Shown piece after piece: positions 30,385 through 41,250 of a stretch of 64,000 bases of DNA. The DNA lies in assembly GCF_004348895.1 (NCBI RefSeq), contig NZ_RRZK01000002.1:310001-374000 (forward strand). The letters run 5' to 3'. Numbering within the stretch: the first letter of the stretch is position 1; each line of letters starts with the position of its first letter. Source of the DNA: Pseudomonas vancouverensis. GTDB taxonomy: Bacteria; Pseudomonadota; Gammaproteobacteria; Pseudomonadales; Pseudomonadaceae. Below the pieces are notes generated by a model, which was not told where the DNA came from, made no database searches, and worked only from the letters and a program-made list of their open reading frames with translations. The position numbers and the translations under genes are program-made.

Positions 30385-30479
30385 ATGTGGGAGCTGGCTT
30401 GCCAGCGATGACGGTGTGTCAGGCAACATCATGTTTCGATGTACCGACGCCATCGCTGGCAAGCCAACTCCCACAGAGG
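30385..30479. repeat. REP pair of the GGCTTGCCAGCGATG family
   Basis: Inverted copies GTGGGAGCTGGCTTGCCAGC and GCTGGCAAGCCAACTCCCAC about 45 bp apart. The core differs from the GAGCAAGCTCGCGAT elements elsewhere in the window. It lies between ruvC and yebC. Confidence 0.85.
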
Positions 30480-30492
30480 AGACTAGTCGCCC

Positions 30493-31239
30493 TTATCCGA
30501 GCTGCGCAGCCACCGATTCCGGGATATCCGCGTTGGAGTAGACGTTTTGCACGTCATCCAGGTCTTCAAGCATGTCGATCAGCTTGAGGACTTTCTCGGC
30601 GCCTTCCAGATCCAGTTCGGCACTGGTGGTCGGCAACATGACGATTTCCGCGTCATCACCTTTGAAACCCGCCGCTTCCAGCGCGTTACGCACGGCATAG
30701 AAACCGGCAAACGAGGTGAAGACGTCGATGGAGCCATCTTCGTTGGTCACCACGTCATCGGCATCGGCTTCCATCGCCGCTTCGATCAGCGCGTCTTCGT
30801 CCACGCCTTGGGCAAAGGAAATCTGTCCCTTGCGCTCAAACAGGTAGGCCACCGAACCATCGGTCCCCAGGTTGCCGCCGCACTTGCTGAAGGCGTGACG
30901 CACGGCCGCTGCGGTGCGGTTACGGTTGTCGGTCATGCACTCGACCATCACCGCCACGCCGCCCGGACCGTAGCCTTCGTAGGTCAACTCGACCACATCG
31001 TCGGTATCGGCAGCACCGGTGCCCCGGGCAACCGCGCGATCGATGATGTCGCGACTCATGTTCGCGCCAAGGGCCTTGTCCAACGCCAGGCGCAGACGTG
31101 GATTGGAACCCGGATCACCGCCACCCTGACGGGCAGCGACGGTCAGTTCACGAATCCACTTGGTGAAGATCTTGCCTCTCTTGGCATCCTGACGTTCTTT
31201 GCGGTGCTTGATATTCGCCCACTTGGAATGACCTGCCAT
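30493..31239 (-). CDS. yebC: YebC/PmpR family DNA-binding regulator
   Basis: 248 residues from ATG 31239 ([20 protein letters not shown]), the diagnostic family start; the upstream frame extension is rejected. Three-domain YebC fold, acidic C-terminal part. In P. aeruginosa the orthologue PmpR represses the PQS quorum-sensing regulator; other YebC proteins are now tied to translation of proline-rich stretches. It lies between aspS and ruvC as in P. aeruginosa. Confidence 0.95.
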   Translation of the reverse strand: MAGHSKWANIKHRKERQDAKRGKIFTKWIRELTVAARQGGGDPGSNPRLRLALDKALGANMSRDIIDRAVARGTGAADTDDVVELTYEGYGPGGVAVMVECMTDNRNRTAAAVRHAFSKCGGNLGTDGSVAYLFERKGQISFAQGVDEDALIEAAMEADADDVVTNEDGSIDVFTSFAGFYAVRNALEAAGFKGDDAEIVMLPTTSAELDLEGAEKVLKLIDMLEDLDDVQNVYSNADIPESVAAQLG

Positions 31240-31324
31240 AACTCGCTCCGAATTCTCTTTGAAACATTGCTCGCCGCGCGACATCGCATCGGCGGGCAAA
31301 CAGAAATCCTGTAATGCCTTGTCT

Positions 31325-31359
31325 ATAAAGAAAGGGCGCATCCAGTGATGCGCCCTTTC
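31325..31359 (-). terminator. Hairpin terminator after aspS
   Basis: GAAAGGGCGCATC-ACTG-GATGCGCCCTTTC, a perfect 13-bp stem, then TTTAT on the minus strand. The T run is short, so read-through to yebC is possible. Confidence 0.65.
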
Positions 31360-31368
31360 AGGTCAGCG

Positions 31369-33144
<1,776 letters not shown>

Positions 33145-33266
33145 GGTAGTGGTTTCGCTTCTCGTAATTCGAAATTCGGTTGGAGGCCTTGGGCACATCC
33201 GCTGATGGGATATTGCAAGAACTCACGCGTGTCGTTCAACTCGGGTCACAACTCAGGAGCCAAGCC

Positions 33267-33488
33267 TTAGTCAGCTTTGTCGCCACCGGCCAGGTTCTTC
33301 TTGGAACCGGTCTTGAAATCGGTTTCGTACCAACCGGTGCCGCTGAGGCGGAAACCCGGCATGGACAGCATCTTCTTAAGCTCTGGCGCCTGACAGGCAG
33401 GGCAGTCGACCAGCGGGGCGTCGCTGATCTTTTGAATGGCTTCCAACTGATGACCACAGGAAGCACATTGATAATCGTACATCGGCAT
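33267..33488 (-). CDS. FmdB-family zinc ribbon protein
   Basis: 73 residues from ATG 33488 (MPMYDYQCASCGHQLEAIQK); a longer frame reaching 33839 is rejected. One zinc ribbon: CASC and CPAC about 20 residues apart. A flexible Gly/Lys-rich tail follows. Function unknown; small FmdB proteins often sit upstream of aspS in Pseudomonas, as here. Confidence 0.9.
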   Translation of the reverse strand: MPMYDYQCASCGHQLEAIQKISDAPLVDCPACQAPELKKMLSMPGFRLSGTGWYETDFKTGSKKNLAGGDKAD

Positions 33489-33630
33489 GGAGGTTGTCTC
33501 GGCGATCAGATTGCTACCGCATACGCGGGGTTTTGCGGCAAAGAGCGGGATTATATCCATTAAATGCAGCCTGTGCAGCCGTAACACTGCACAGACCGAC
33601 GCTCTACCTGCCAGCTGCCGTACGCCAATG

Positions 33631-33960
33631 TCACGCCCCTGCCATTTCCACCTTGAGACTGTGCACCACGCAAACCACCCGTACCAATGCACTGAAGTTT
33701 CGAACGCCGCCATGACGCAGGTGAACCTCGCGATCCACATGGGACAACAGCGTACTGACCGAGCAATGGTTGGCCTTGGCCATTTCGCCCAAAATATCCC
33801 AGTAAACCTGCTCCAACCGTAAACAGGTTGCGAAACCATTCAATCGTACCGAGCGCGAACAGGGTTGGGCCAACCCCATGTCAAACTCGCGGGCGAACGG
33901 ATCGAACCGAATAGGCCTGTCAGATCCTGTTCTCCTTTCTTCCAGCCTGCCGTAAACCAT
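33631..33960 (-). CDS. Ribbon-helix-helix domain protein
   Basis: 109 residues if the ATG at 33960 is used; a start at 33879 (MGLAQPCSRS) is possible. The C-terminal half (about 38-100) resembles the RHH_4 fold: RSVRLNGFATCLRLEQVYWD then ILGEMAKANHCSVSTLLSHV. Such proteins usually bind DNA as dimers. No operon partner is obvious: it lies between the FmdB and Dps-like genes on the same strand. Target unknown. Confidence 0.75.
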   Translation of the reverse strand: MVYGRLEERRTGSDRPIRFDPFAREFDMGLAQPCSRSVRLNGFATCLRLEQVYWDILGEMAKANHCSVSTLLSHVDREVHLRHGGVRNFSALVRVVCVVHSLKVEMAGA

Positions 33961-34179
33961 AACGTTGACACTCCTTTGCCATCACTGGTTTTCCATAAGT
34001 ACAACTGTCGGTCGACTTATAAAAACGCACGCGCAAAGGTATATCCAGACGACTTTATGCCCCTTCGACGTAGGATAAGCCAACAGCCATTGGCAGATCA
34101 TGGAGCGCGTCCTACGCCGGGTGGTTTCCTACGCCGCGCAGTACAAAATCTTTCTGCAAAGAGGGGTTATGAGCTACAC

Positions 34180-34218
34180 AAAAAAACGCGGGCAACCGTT
34201 AAATAGCGTCACCCGCGC
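34180..34218 (-). terminator. Probable terminator after the Dps-like gene
   Basis: CGCGGG and CCCGCG arms around about 19 nt, followed on the minus strand by a run of seven T. Confidence 0.65.
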
Positions 34219-34228
34219 ATTGAGGCTG

Positions 34229-34699
34229 TTACTGATCCAGAAGTGAGCGCAGCATCCACGCAGTTTTTTCATGAACCTGCATGCGCTGGGTCAGCAAATC
34301 CGCAGTGGGCTCGTCGCTGACCTTGTCCAGCAACGGGAAAATGCCCCGCGCCGTCCGTGTAACCGCTTCCTGACCTTCGACCAGCTGCCTGATCATGTCT
34401 TCAGCATTGGGCACACCCTCTTCCTCCTTGATCGAGGACAGACGCGCATAAATGGAGTAGGCACCCGGCGCAGGGAAACCGAGGGCGCGAATACGCTCGG
34501 CAATCGAATCGACCGCCAGCGCCAGCTCGTTGTATTGCTCTTCAAACATCAGGTGCAGGGTGCGGAACATCGGCCCGGTAACGTTCCAATGGAAATTATG
34601 GGTCTTCAAATAGAGTACGTAGGTGTCCGACAGCAGGCGTGAAAGCCCGTCGACGATGGACTTGCGGTCTTCTTCACTGATACCGATATCGATTGCCAT
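34229..34699 (-). CDS. Dps/ferritin-like DNA-binding stress protein
   Basis: 156 residues, Dps-like length. The inter-subunit ferroxidase motif is visible: [18 protein letters not shown] then [19 protein letters not shown]. Dps proteins form 12-mers that oxidise and store iron and protect DNA under starvation or peroxide. It matches the Dps-type protein next to aspS in P. aeruginosa (PA0962 region). A leading acidic/basic tail is short, so DNA binding may be weak. Confidence 0.9.
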   Translation of the reverse strand: MAIDIGISEEDRKSIVDGLSRLLSDTYVLYLKTHNFHWNVTGPMFRTLHLMFEEQYNELALAVDSIAERIRALGFPAPGAYSIYARLSSIKEEEGVPNAEDMIRQLVEGQEAVTRTARGIFPLLDKVSDEPTADLLTQRMQVHEKTAWMLRSLLDQ

Positions 34700-35006
34700 G
34701 CGTTTCCCCTAAAGGTGATGAATTTCATCCAGCAGGTGCAGGACCACTCTAGCAAGCCCTCCCCCATGTCGCAGCCCCGATATTCGGCGAAACATGCGAC
34801 AAATCGCCCCGATGAACCGCCGGACGCCCTGATTTGAGTAGCCTGCAGCTTTGCTGTTAAATAGGCAGCGTGTCGTCAGTGCCTATTTTTTCGGGTACGG
34901 CGCATAGGCTGATACCGGGTACGTGTCCAACGCCTCTTATTGTTTTGAAGCGAACCGTGCGCCATCAGCTCTTCCTTGTGAGCTGTCTTAACGTGAGTCA
35001 ATCAAA
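34700..35006. other. Intergenic region between divergent Dps-like and cold-shock fusion genes
   Basis: 307 bp with no protein gene. It holds the divergent promoters and an orphan terminator-like hairpin at 34859-34891. Confidence 0.6.
34859..34891 (+). terminator. Orphan intrinsic terminator
   Basis: AAATAGGCA (34859-34867), 12-nt loop, TGCCTATTT (34880-34888), then further T. It faces right but no plus-strand gene precedes it; it could end a small RNA or act in the leader of the gene at 35007. Confidence 0.6.
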
Positions 35007-35609
35007 ATGTTGAAAATCGTCCATCTGTTGATAGGCGCAGCGGCTCTGCTGCTGTCCTTCATTCCTGGCCTGCGATCCGAGGCCTTACCTTACCTGCAAC
35101 AACCTGACGCGCTGTACCTGGCCTTTTTCGGCCTGCTCAATCTCACTCTTGCTCCTGTCATTCCTTACTGGAACAAAGGTCCGCGCCATCAATTGCAAAA
35201 CCTGGTCAGCGCTCTGCTGGTTCTGGCCGTGGTCCTGCAAATCCTGACGCTGTTCGCGCCGATGCCTGTCATCGCCGGCCAACCTGCCGTTCTGTTCAGC
35301 CTGGTCACGGCATTCGTTGCCGTTGCCCTGCATCTGGCCATCAGCTTCTACAAATCATCACCGGCCGCCGCTTCGCCAAGCTACGACATGAGCAACCGTG
35401 ATACCGGTACCGTGAAGTGGTTCAACACCTCCAAAGGCTTCGGCTTTATTTCCCGCGACTCCGGCGACGATATCTTCGTGCACTTCCGGGCCATTCGCGG
35501 TGAAGGTCACCGCGTCCTGGTCGAAGGCCAGCGCGTGGAGTTCTCGGTCATGAACCGCGACAAAGGCCTGCAAGCCGAAGACGTCATCGCCGCCCTGCCG
35601 CGCCGCTGA
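35007..35609 (+). CDS. Membrane protein with C-terminal cold-shock domain
   Basis: 200 residues. The first ~118 hold three or four hydrophobic helices (about 5-22, 36-55, 66-86, 93-115). After a short linker, a complete cold-shock domain covers about 131-198 with RNP1 KGFGFIS and RNP2 DIFVHFRA. The nucleic-acid-binding domain would face the cytoplasm beneath the inner membrane. The position fits the cold-shock protein gene next to dps in P. aeruginosa (PA0961). A role in localised RNA handling is only inferred. A strong terminator follows. Confidence 0.9.
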   Translation: MLKIVHLLIGAAALLLSFIPGLRSEALPYLQQPDALYLAFFGLLNLTLAPVIPYWNKGPRHQLQNLVSALLVLAVVLQILTLFAPMPVIAGQPAVLFSLVTAFVAVALHLAISFYKSSPAAASPSYDMSNRDTGTVKWFNTSKGFGFISRDSGDDIFVHFRAIRGEGHRVLVEGQRVEFSVMNRDKGLQAEDVIAALPRR

Positions 35610-35619
35610 TTCAAGGCTG

Positions 35620-35659
35620 AAAAAAACCGCGAACAGCCTGGCTGTTCGCGGTTTTTTTT
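35620..35659. terminator. Bidirectional terminator
   Basis: AAACCGCGAACAGC-CTG-GCTGTTCGCGGTTTTTTTT: a long stem with A and T tracts on either side, between the convergent cold-shock fusion and slyX. Confidence 0.9.
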
Positions 35660-35685
35660 GACCTGCACTTGCTGCCGGAAGTCGA

Positions 35686-35892
35686 TCAATAGTGCGGTGG
35701 CGGCGCTTCCTCTTCAAAAGACTCGAACTGCCCGACCATTTCCTCCTGACGCTTGAGCAAGGCCGCCATTTGCAATTGCAGGCGCTCGACCACTCGTTGC
35801 TGCTCAACCAGCACATCATTCAACGCTTGAATGGTGTCGTCCTGAAACGCCAATCGGCTCTCCAGATCGGTAACGCGCACTTCAAGGCTCAT
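35686..35892 (-). CDS. slyX: SlyX family protein
   Basis: 68 residues, almost all one coiled-coil helix ([20 protein letters not shown]). The Pro-rich end APPPHY is typical of SlyX. Function not established. It follows the HIT gene by 3 bp, so they share an operon. Confidence 0.92.
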   Translation of the reverse strand: MSLEVRVTDLESRLAFQDDTIQALNDVLVEQQRVVERLQLQMAALLKRQEEMVGQFESFEEEAPPPHY

Positions 35893-35895
35893 GAT

Positions 35896-36321
35896 TCAGC
35901 CCTCCAGAAACGTGAAATCATCGGTCAACACCACCCGCAGGCGTTCGCGAATCGCGGTGACCTGCTCAGGGCTGTAAGGCTTGGCCGGGTGCTTGCCCCA
36001 GACCGGGGCTGGCCACGCAGCATCCTCTCGCTTACGCACAATGACATGCATGTGCAACTGGCTGACGACGTTGCCCAACGCCGCAACATTCAGCTTGTCC
36101 GCATCGAACGAATCCTTGAGCAGCTCCGACAAGGCCGTCGTTTCCTGCCACAACTGCTGCTGCTCGGCGACATCCAACTGAAATATCTCGCTGATAGCTT
36201 CGCGACGAGGCACCAGGATAAACCAGGGATAATTCGAGTCATTGGACAGCAGTAACCGACAAAGCGGGAAATCCCCGATCGTTAACGTGTCTTGTTGAAG
36301 CCGTGGATCTAGAGCGAACAC
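35896..36321 (-). CDS. HIT domain protein
   Basis: 141 residues. The histidine triad appears as QLHMHVIVR (H-x-H-x pattern). The family hydrolyses or transfers nucleotides from nucleoside phosphate esters; this HIT subgroup next to slyX is uncharacterised as far as I know. Cytoplasmic, no signal. First gene of the HIT-slyX pair. Confidence 0.9.
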   Translation of the reverse strand: MFALDPRLQQDTLTIGDFPLCRLLLSNDSNYPWFILVPRREAISEIFQLDVAEQQQLWQETTALSELLKDSFDADKLNVAALGNVVSQLHMHVIVRKREDAAWPAPVWGKHPAKPYSPEQVTAIRERLRVVLTDDFTFLEG

Positions 36322-36597
36322 TGTGCGTACTCCCGCCGGGTCATCATTTTCAGCTTAGCGGCCCTCCAGACGGAGAGCATGCCAAGCGACTGGACGGCAG
36401 CATACCTGCGAATGCGCCACGCTTCACGACGAACCTCATACATGACAGACCATTGCTGCGCCCCGCTCTCGGATGAGACATTTTTTGCCGGCGCGCACCA
36501 ATGCAGAACCGCTACCCAGTCAAAAACCACGGAAATGACTGATTAACAAGGATGTGATCATGCTCGACGAGCAGTCGAACTGTGTGAATTCAGAACA

Positions 36598-36616
36598 GTG
36601 CAAAAATTTTTTGCAC
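36598..36616. promoter_or_regulatory. 19-bp palindrome upstream of oprD
   Basis: GTGCAAAAA-T-TTTTTGCAC, a perfect inverted repeat, likely an operator for an unknown dimeric regulator. Confidence 0.5.
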
Positions 36617-36721
36617 CAAAACCGCACAGTGTGTCTACGCTGAATGCTTCGACATCCGCCTTTTACCCACCAAAGGGGTGAACCGGTAACATTTTTGGAT
36701 GTCACGCAGTCAACACAGAGC

Positions 36722-36739
36722 TGTGCAACATAATGCACA
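36722..36739. promoter_or_regulatory. TGTGCA-N6-TGCACA inverted repeat
   Basis: TGTGCA ACATAA TGCACA shares the TGCAC core with the palindrome 120 bp upstream. Candidate operator. Confidence 0.45.
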
Positions 36740-37030
36740 ACCCGGCGTCAAGCCCCCAGGAATAGTGGGTGAACCCCCGGGTTTACGAGGCTTTTACGGT
36801 ATCCGGCAAGCATTGTGAAAAAATCGTCAGCTTTCCGATGATTTGTGCACGGTTGTTGCATTAATACCCAGCATTGCCTGCGGGACCTTCTCCGGAAGTG
36901 AACGTCCTGCAGGTAACAAAAACAGTGGCAAGGCAGCCCGTTGGAGATTCAAACGTTTCACCAGGACTCTTTTTACCGACGCCAAGGCTCATGAAACAGC
37001 ATTAAAGTTGTCAGCCCGGTTGCGTTGGCG

Positions 37031-37067
37031 TTGTAAATTTGCGACATCTAGCAAGCTGATTACGACA
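37031..37067 (-). promoter_or_regulatory. Candidate ArgR-binding tandem site
   Basis: TT-N8-GCGACA (37031-37046) followed exactly 21 bp later by ACGACA (37062-37067). This is the reverse-strand form of the Pseudomonas ArgR half-site TGTCGC-N8-AA-N5, which repeats every 21 bp. oprD is known to be arginine-induced through ArgR in P. aeruginosa. One half-site is imperfect. Confidence 0.5.
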
Positions 37068-37219
37068 GGGTCGTAAAGATGCCGAAAGGTTAGATACGCA
37101 AGTATCGCCAACATTGTCGGCGTGATATAAGTTTGCGCCGACACAAAAAGAAAGAGCCGCCCAGATAATAAAACAGGTGGGACGGCAGTACTCTTCTAAA
37201 ACCAAAGGAGCAAATCACG

Positions 37220-38551
37220 ATGCGCGTGATGAAGTGGAGCACAATCGCACTGGCAGTTGCAGCGGCAGCCAGTACCCAATTGGCTACGGCCGAATCTTTC
37301 GTAAGTGACCAGGCAGAGGCCCCAGGCTTCGTTGAAGGCGCTAAGCTCGACCTGCTGCTGCGTAACTACTACTACAACCGTAACAAGAAAGACGGTGCAG
37401 TAGACGACAAAGACTGGACCCAAGGCTTCCAGGGCAAGTTCAGCTCCGGTTACACCCAGGGCACTATCGGTGTAGGCGTTGAAGCTTGGGGTCAACTGGC
37501 CATCAAACTCGACGGTTCCGACAAGTACTCGGGTTCGGGCAACATGACTGTCGGCTCCGATGGCGAAGTCAACAACAGCCAGGGTAAAGCCGGCGCAGCG
37601 ATCAAGTTCCGCGTCTCCAAGACCGAGCTGAAAATCGGCGACCAGCAGCCTACCACCGCTCCAGTATTCGCTGTTGGCGGCTCCCGTATCGACTACCAGA
37701 CTGCCAGCGGCATCCAGCTGCAGAGCAGCGAAGTCAAGGATCTGGACCTGGAAGGCGGTCACTTCTACTCGTCGACCAGCCAGGACAGCAACGCCCGTAA
37801 CGGCGGTCTGTGGTCCCAGTACGGTAACGTCGAGTCGAAATCCATCGACTACCTCGGTGGCAAGTACGCTATCACCGACAACCTGACCGCATCGCTGTAT
37901 GGCGCCAAACTGGAAGACATCTGGAACCAGTACTACGCCAACGTGAACCTCACCACTCCATTCGGTGGTGACACTTCGCTGAACACCGATTTCAACATCT
38001 ACCGCACCACCGATACCGGTGACAAGCTGGCAGGCGAAATCAGCAACACCGCTTTCTCCCTGGCGACCGCGCTGTCGTTCCTGAAAGCACACACCTTCAC
38101 CCTGGCCTTCCAGAAAGTGAACGGCGACACCCCGTTCGACTACATCGGTGTGGGCAAGAACAACCGCGGCGGCGACTCGATCTTCCTCGCCAACTCCGTT
38201 CAGTACTCTGACTTCAACGGCCCGGGTGAAAAATCCGTTCAGGCTCGTTATGACCTGAAAATGGCTGAGTACGGCGTACCGGGTCTGAGCTTCATGACTC
38301 GTTACATCAAAGGTTGGGACATCGACGGCACCAGCATGGCTGCTGACAGCCCGTACCGTGCATACGGCTACGGTGAAGATGGTCGCCATCACGAGACCAA
38401 CGTCGAGGCCAAGTACGTAGTTCAAACCGGCCCTGCGAAAGATCTGTCTTTCCGCATCCGTCAAGCTTGGCACCGTGGCAACACCGACCAGGCTGAAGGT
38501 AACATCGACGAGTTCCGTTTCATCGTCGACTACCCGCTGTCGGTTTTGTAA
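37220..38551 (+). CDS. oprD: Outer-membrane porin OprD (basic amino acids, carbapenem entry)
   Basis: 443 residues. A signal peptide ends at about ATA|ESFV. An 18-strand porin of the OprD family: EGAKLDLLLRNYYYNR, DWTQGFQGKFSSGYTQGTIG and the ending RQAWHRGNTDQ...FRFIVDYPLSVL closely match P. aeruginosa OprD, including GDSIFLANSVQYSDFNGPGE. It takes up arginine, lysine and small peptides, and in P. aeruginosa lets in carbapenems. AAAGGAG lies 9 nt before the ATG. A UUCG-loop terminator follows. Confidence 0.93.
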   Translation: MRVMKWSTIALAVAAAASTQLATAESFVSDQAEAPGFVEGAKLDLLLRNYYYNRNKKDGAVDDKDWTQGFQGKFSSGYTQGTIGVGVEAWGQLAIKLDGSDKYSGSGNMTVGSDGEVNNSQGKAGAAIKFRVSKTELKIGDQQPTTAPVFAVGGSRIDYQTASGIQLQSSEVKDLDLEGGHFYSSTSQDSNARNGGLWSQYGNVESKSIDYLGGKYAITDNLTASLYGAKLEDIWNQYYANVNLTTPFGGDTSLNTDFNIYRTTDTGDKLAGEISNTAFSLATALSFLKAHTFTLAFQKVNGDTPFDYIGVGKNNRGGDSIFLANSVQYSDFNGPGEKSVQARYDLKMAEYGVPGLSFMTRYIKGWDIDGTSMAADSPYRAYGYGEDGRHHETNVEAKYVVQTGPAKDLSFRIRQAWHRGNTDQAEGNIDEFRFIVDYPLSVL

Positions 38552-38580
38552 TCGCATCCAGTTAGTTTGCGGTAACAAAC

Positions 38581-38611
38581 AAAAGGCCCATCTTCGGATG
38601 GGCCTTTTTTG
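38581..38611 (+). terminator. Intrinsic terminator of oprD
   Basis: AAGGCCCATC-TTCG-GATGGGCCTTTTTT with an extra-stable UUCG tetraloop. Confidence 0.95.
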
Positions 38612-38691
38612 TTGTCTCGAGAGCCAGATTTTATCGGGCCGTTACAGCACCTGCCTGACTTTCAGGTCAAACAAGTGCCGATTAGCCATCA

Positions 38692-39531
38692 TTACACAGC
38701 AGGTTCCTGAACCACGCGAAGAACACGCTGTGGAAACGGAACATCAACGCCCGCTTCTTTCAATCGATCACGGGACAGTTCATTGAACATGAACATTACA
38801 TCCCAGTAATCCGCGGTCTTGACCCAAACACGCAAAGAAACAGTAATCGAACTGTCGCCCAGCGTCGAAATAACGGCTTGCGGTGCCGGATCGGTCAGAA
38901 CACGCGGATCCTTGGCCAGATCGAGCAATACATGGCGGGCTTTCTGCAAGTCCGCTTCGTAGTTCACGCCCACATCAAACACGACTTTACGGGTCGGCTG
39001 GCGATTGGTGTTGGTGATGATGCCATTGGACAAGTTACCGTTTGGCACGATGATGGTCTTGTTGTCGCCGGTACGCAGCACGGTGTGGAAAATCTGAATG
39101 CTGTCGACGGTGCCGGCAACGCCCTGGGCTTCGATCCAGTCACCGATACGGAACGGGCGGAACAACAGGATCAGCACGCCGCCGGCGAAGTTCGCCAGAC
39201 TGCCTTGCAGCGCCAGGCCAATGGCCAGACCCGCCGCACCGATTGCAGCAACGAACGAAGTGGTTTCGACGCCGATCATCGATGCCACGCTGACAATCAG
39301 CAGGATCTTGAGAATGATGTTCGCCAGGCTGCTGATAAAGCCTTGCAGGGCCAGGTCGGCGTTACGCAGTGCCAGCAGGCCACCGAGCTTTGCCGTAACC
39401 TTGTTGATCAACCACCAACCGATGGCCAGGGTGATCACCGCCAGCAGCACACGGCTGCCGTACTCCATGATCATCGGGATCCAGGCCTGAGAGGCCTTGA
39501 CCAGATTGTCGACTTCAGCGTTCAAGTCCAT
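38692..39531 (-). CDS. mscS: Small-conductance mechanosensitive channel MscS
   Basis: 279 residues, MscS length. Three membrane helices (about 22-42, 65-85, 92-115); the pore helix carries GLAIGLALQGSLAN and is followed by the beta domain signature RPFRIGDWIEAQG and NGNLSNGIITN. It opens under membrane tension to release solutes at osmotic downshock. It lies next to yajQ, as in P. aeruginosa (PA4394/PA4395). Confidence 0.94.
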   Translation of the reverse strand: MDLNAEVDNLVKASQAWIPMIMEYGSRVLLAVITLAIGWWLINKVTAKLGGLLALRNADLALQGFISSLANIILKILLIVSVASMIGVETTSFVAAIGAAGLAIGLALQGSLANFAGGVLILLFRPFRIGDWIEAQGVAGTVDSIQIFHTVLRTGDNKTIIVPNGNLSNGIITNTNRQPTRKVVFDVGVNYEADLQKARHVLLDLAKDPRVLTDPAPQAVISTLGDSSITVSLRVWVKTADYWDVMFMFNELSRDRLKEAGVDVPFPQRVLRVVQEPAV

Positions 39532-39564
39532 CGTGCTTACTCCTGTTTCCGGCTACCCGGCTCG

Positions 39565-39621
39565 CAAAAAATAAAACGGCAGAAAGATCGAACCGCCACG
39601 GGCTCGATCGTTTCTGCCGTT
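39565..39621 (-). terminator. Terminator between yajQ and mscS
   Basis: On the minus strand ACGGCAGAAA-C-GATCGA pairs with TCGATC-TTTCTGCCGT around a 12-nt loop, followed by TTTTATTTTTT. Confidence 0.8.
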
Positions 39622-39668
39622 GCTTGGGCCTCCGACGCCAAAAACGCCCAGAGGTTCCCGCCTGAAGA

Positions 39669-40154
39669 TCAGTCGCGGAAGTTGTTGAACTGCAGTGGCA
39701 TGCCGAATTCCTTGGCACGCAGTGCCGCGATGGCTTCCTGCAAGTCGTCACGCTTCTTGCCGGTAACACGTACCTGCTCGCCCTGGATGGCGGCCTGCAC
39801 CTTCAGCTTGGCGTCCTTGATATGCGCCACAATCTTCTTCGCCAGCTCTTTGTCGATGCCTTCCTTGAGGACCGCTTCCTGCTTCATCAGCTTGCCCGAA
39901 GCGAATGCATCCTTGACCTCGAGGCATTGCACGTCGATTTTGCGCTTGACCAGGGCCAGCTTGAGGATCTCAATCATTGCCTCAAGCTGGAAATCCGCTT
40001 CGGCGGTGAGATTGACGGTCAGGTCTTTTTCCTTGAACTCGAAGCTGCCCTTGCCTTTCAGGTCATAACGACGATCGAGTTCCTTGACGGCGTTCTCGAC
40101 CGCGTTGGTGACTTCGTGTTTGTCCAGTTCGGATACCACGTCGAACGACGGCAT
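39669..40154 (-). CDS. yajQ: YajQ-family nucleotide-binding protein
   Basis: 161 residues from ATG 40154 ([20 protein letters not shown]), the family start. DUF520 fold with [14 protein letters not shown] and [16 protein letters not shown]. It binds nucleotides and, in Xanthomonas, cyclic di-GMP; the role in Pseudomonas is less clear. A terminator follows, so it is separate from mscS. Confidence 0.95.
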   Translation of the reverse strand: MPSFDVVSELDKHEVTNAVENAVKELDRRYDLKGKGSFEFKEKDLTVNLTAEADFQLEAMIEILKLALVKRKIDVQCLEVKDAFASGKLMKQEAVLKEGIDKELAKKIVAHIKDAKLKVQAAIQGEQVRVTGKKRDDLQEAIAALRAKEFGMPLQFNNFRD

Positions 40155-40158
40155 GTAA

Positions 40159-41214
<1,056 letters not shown>

Positions 41215-41250
41215 GCAGCGGCTACGCTGGCCACTTGTTCCTTTTCAGCG

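Larger units (their letters stand above)
36322..37219. other. Long non-coding region upstream of oprD
   Basis: About 900 bp with only small unsupported frames. It is more AT-rich than its neighbours and contains several GTGCA palindromes (36598-36616, 36722-36739, around 36843) and an ArgR-like tandem site (37031-37067). It probably holds the complex oprD control region. Confidence 0.65.

Noticed and set aside
36309..36530. Small frame overlapping the start of the HIT gene
   Set aside because: Overlaps the real gene start, Trp/Arg-rich composition, no ribosome site or family.
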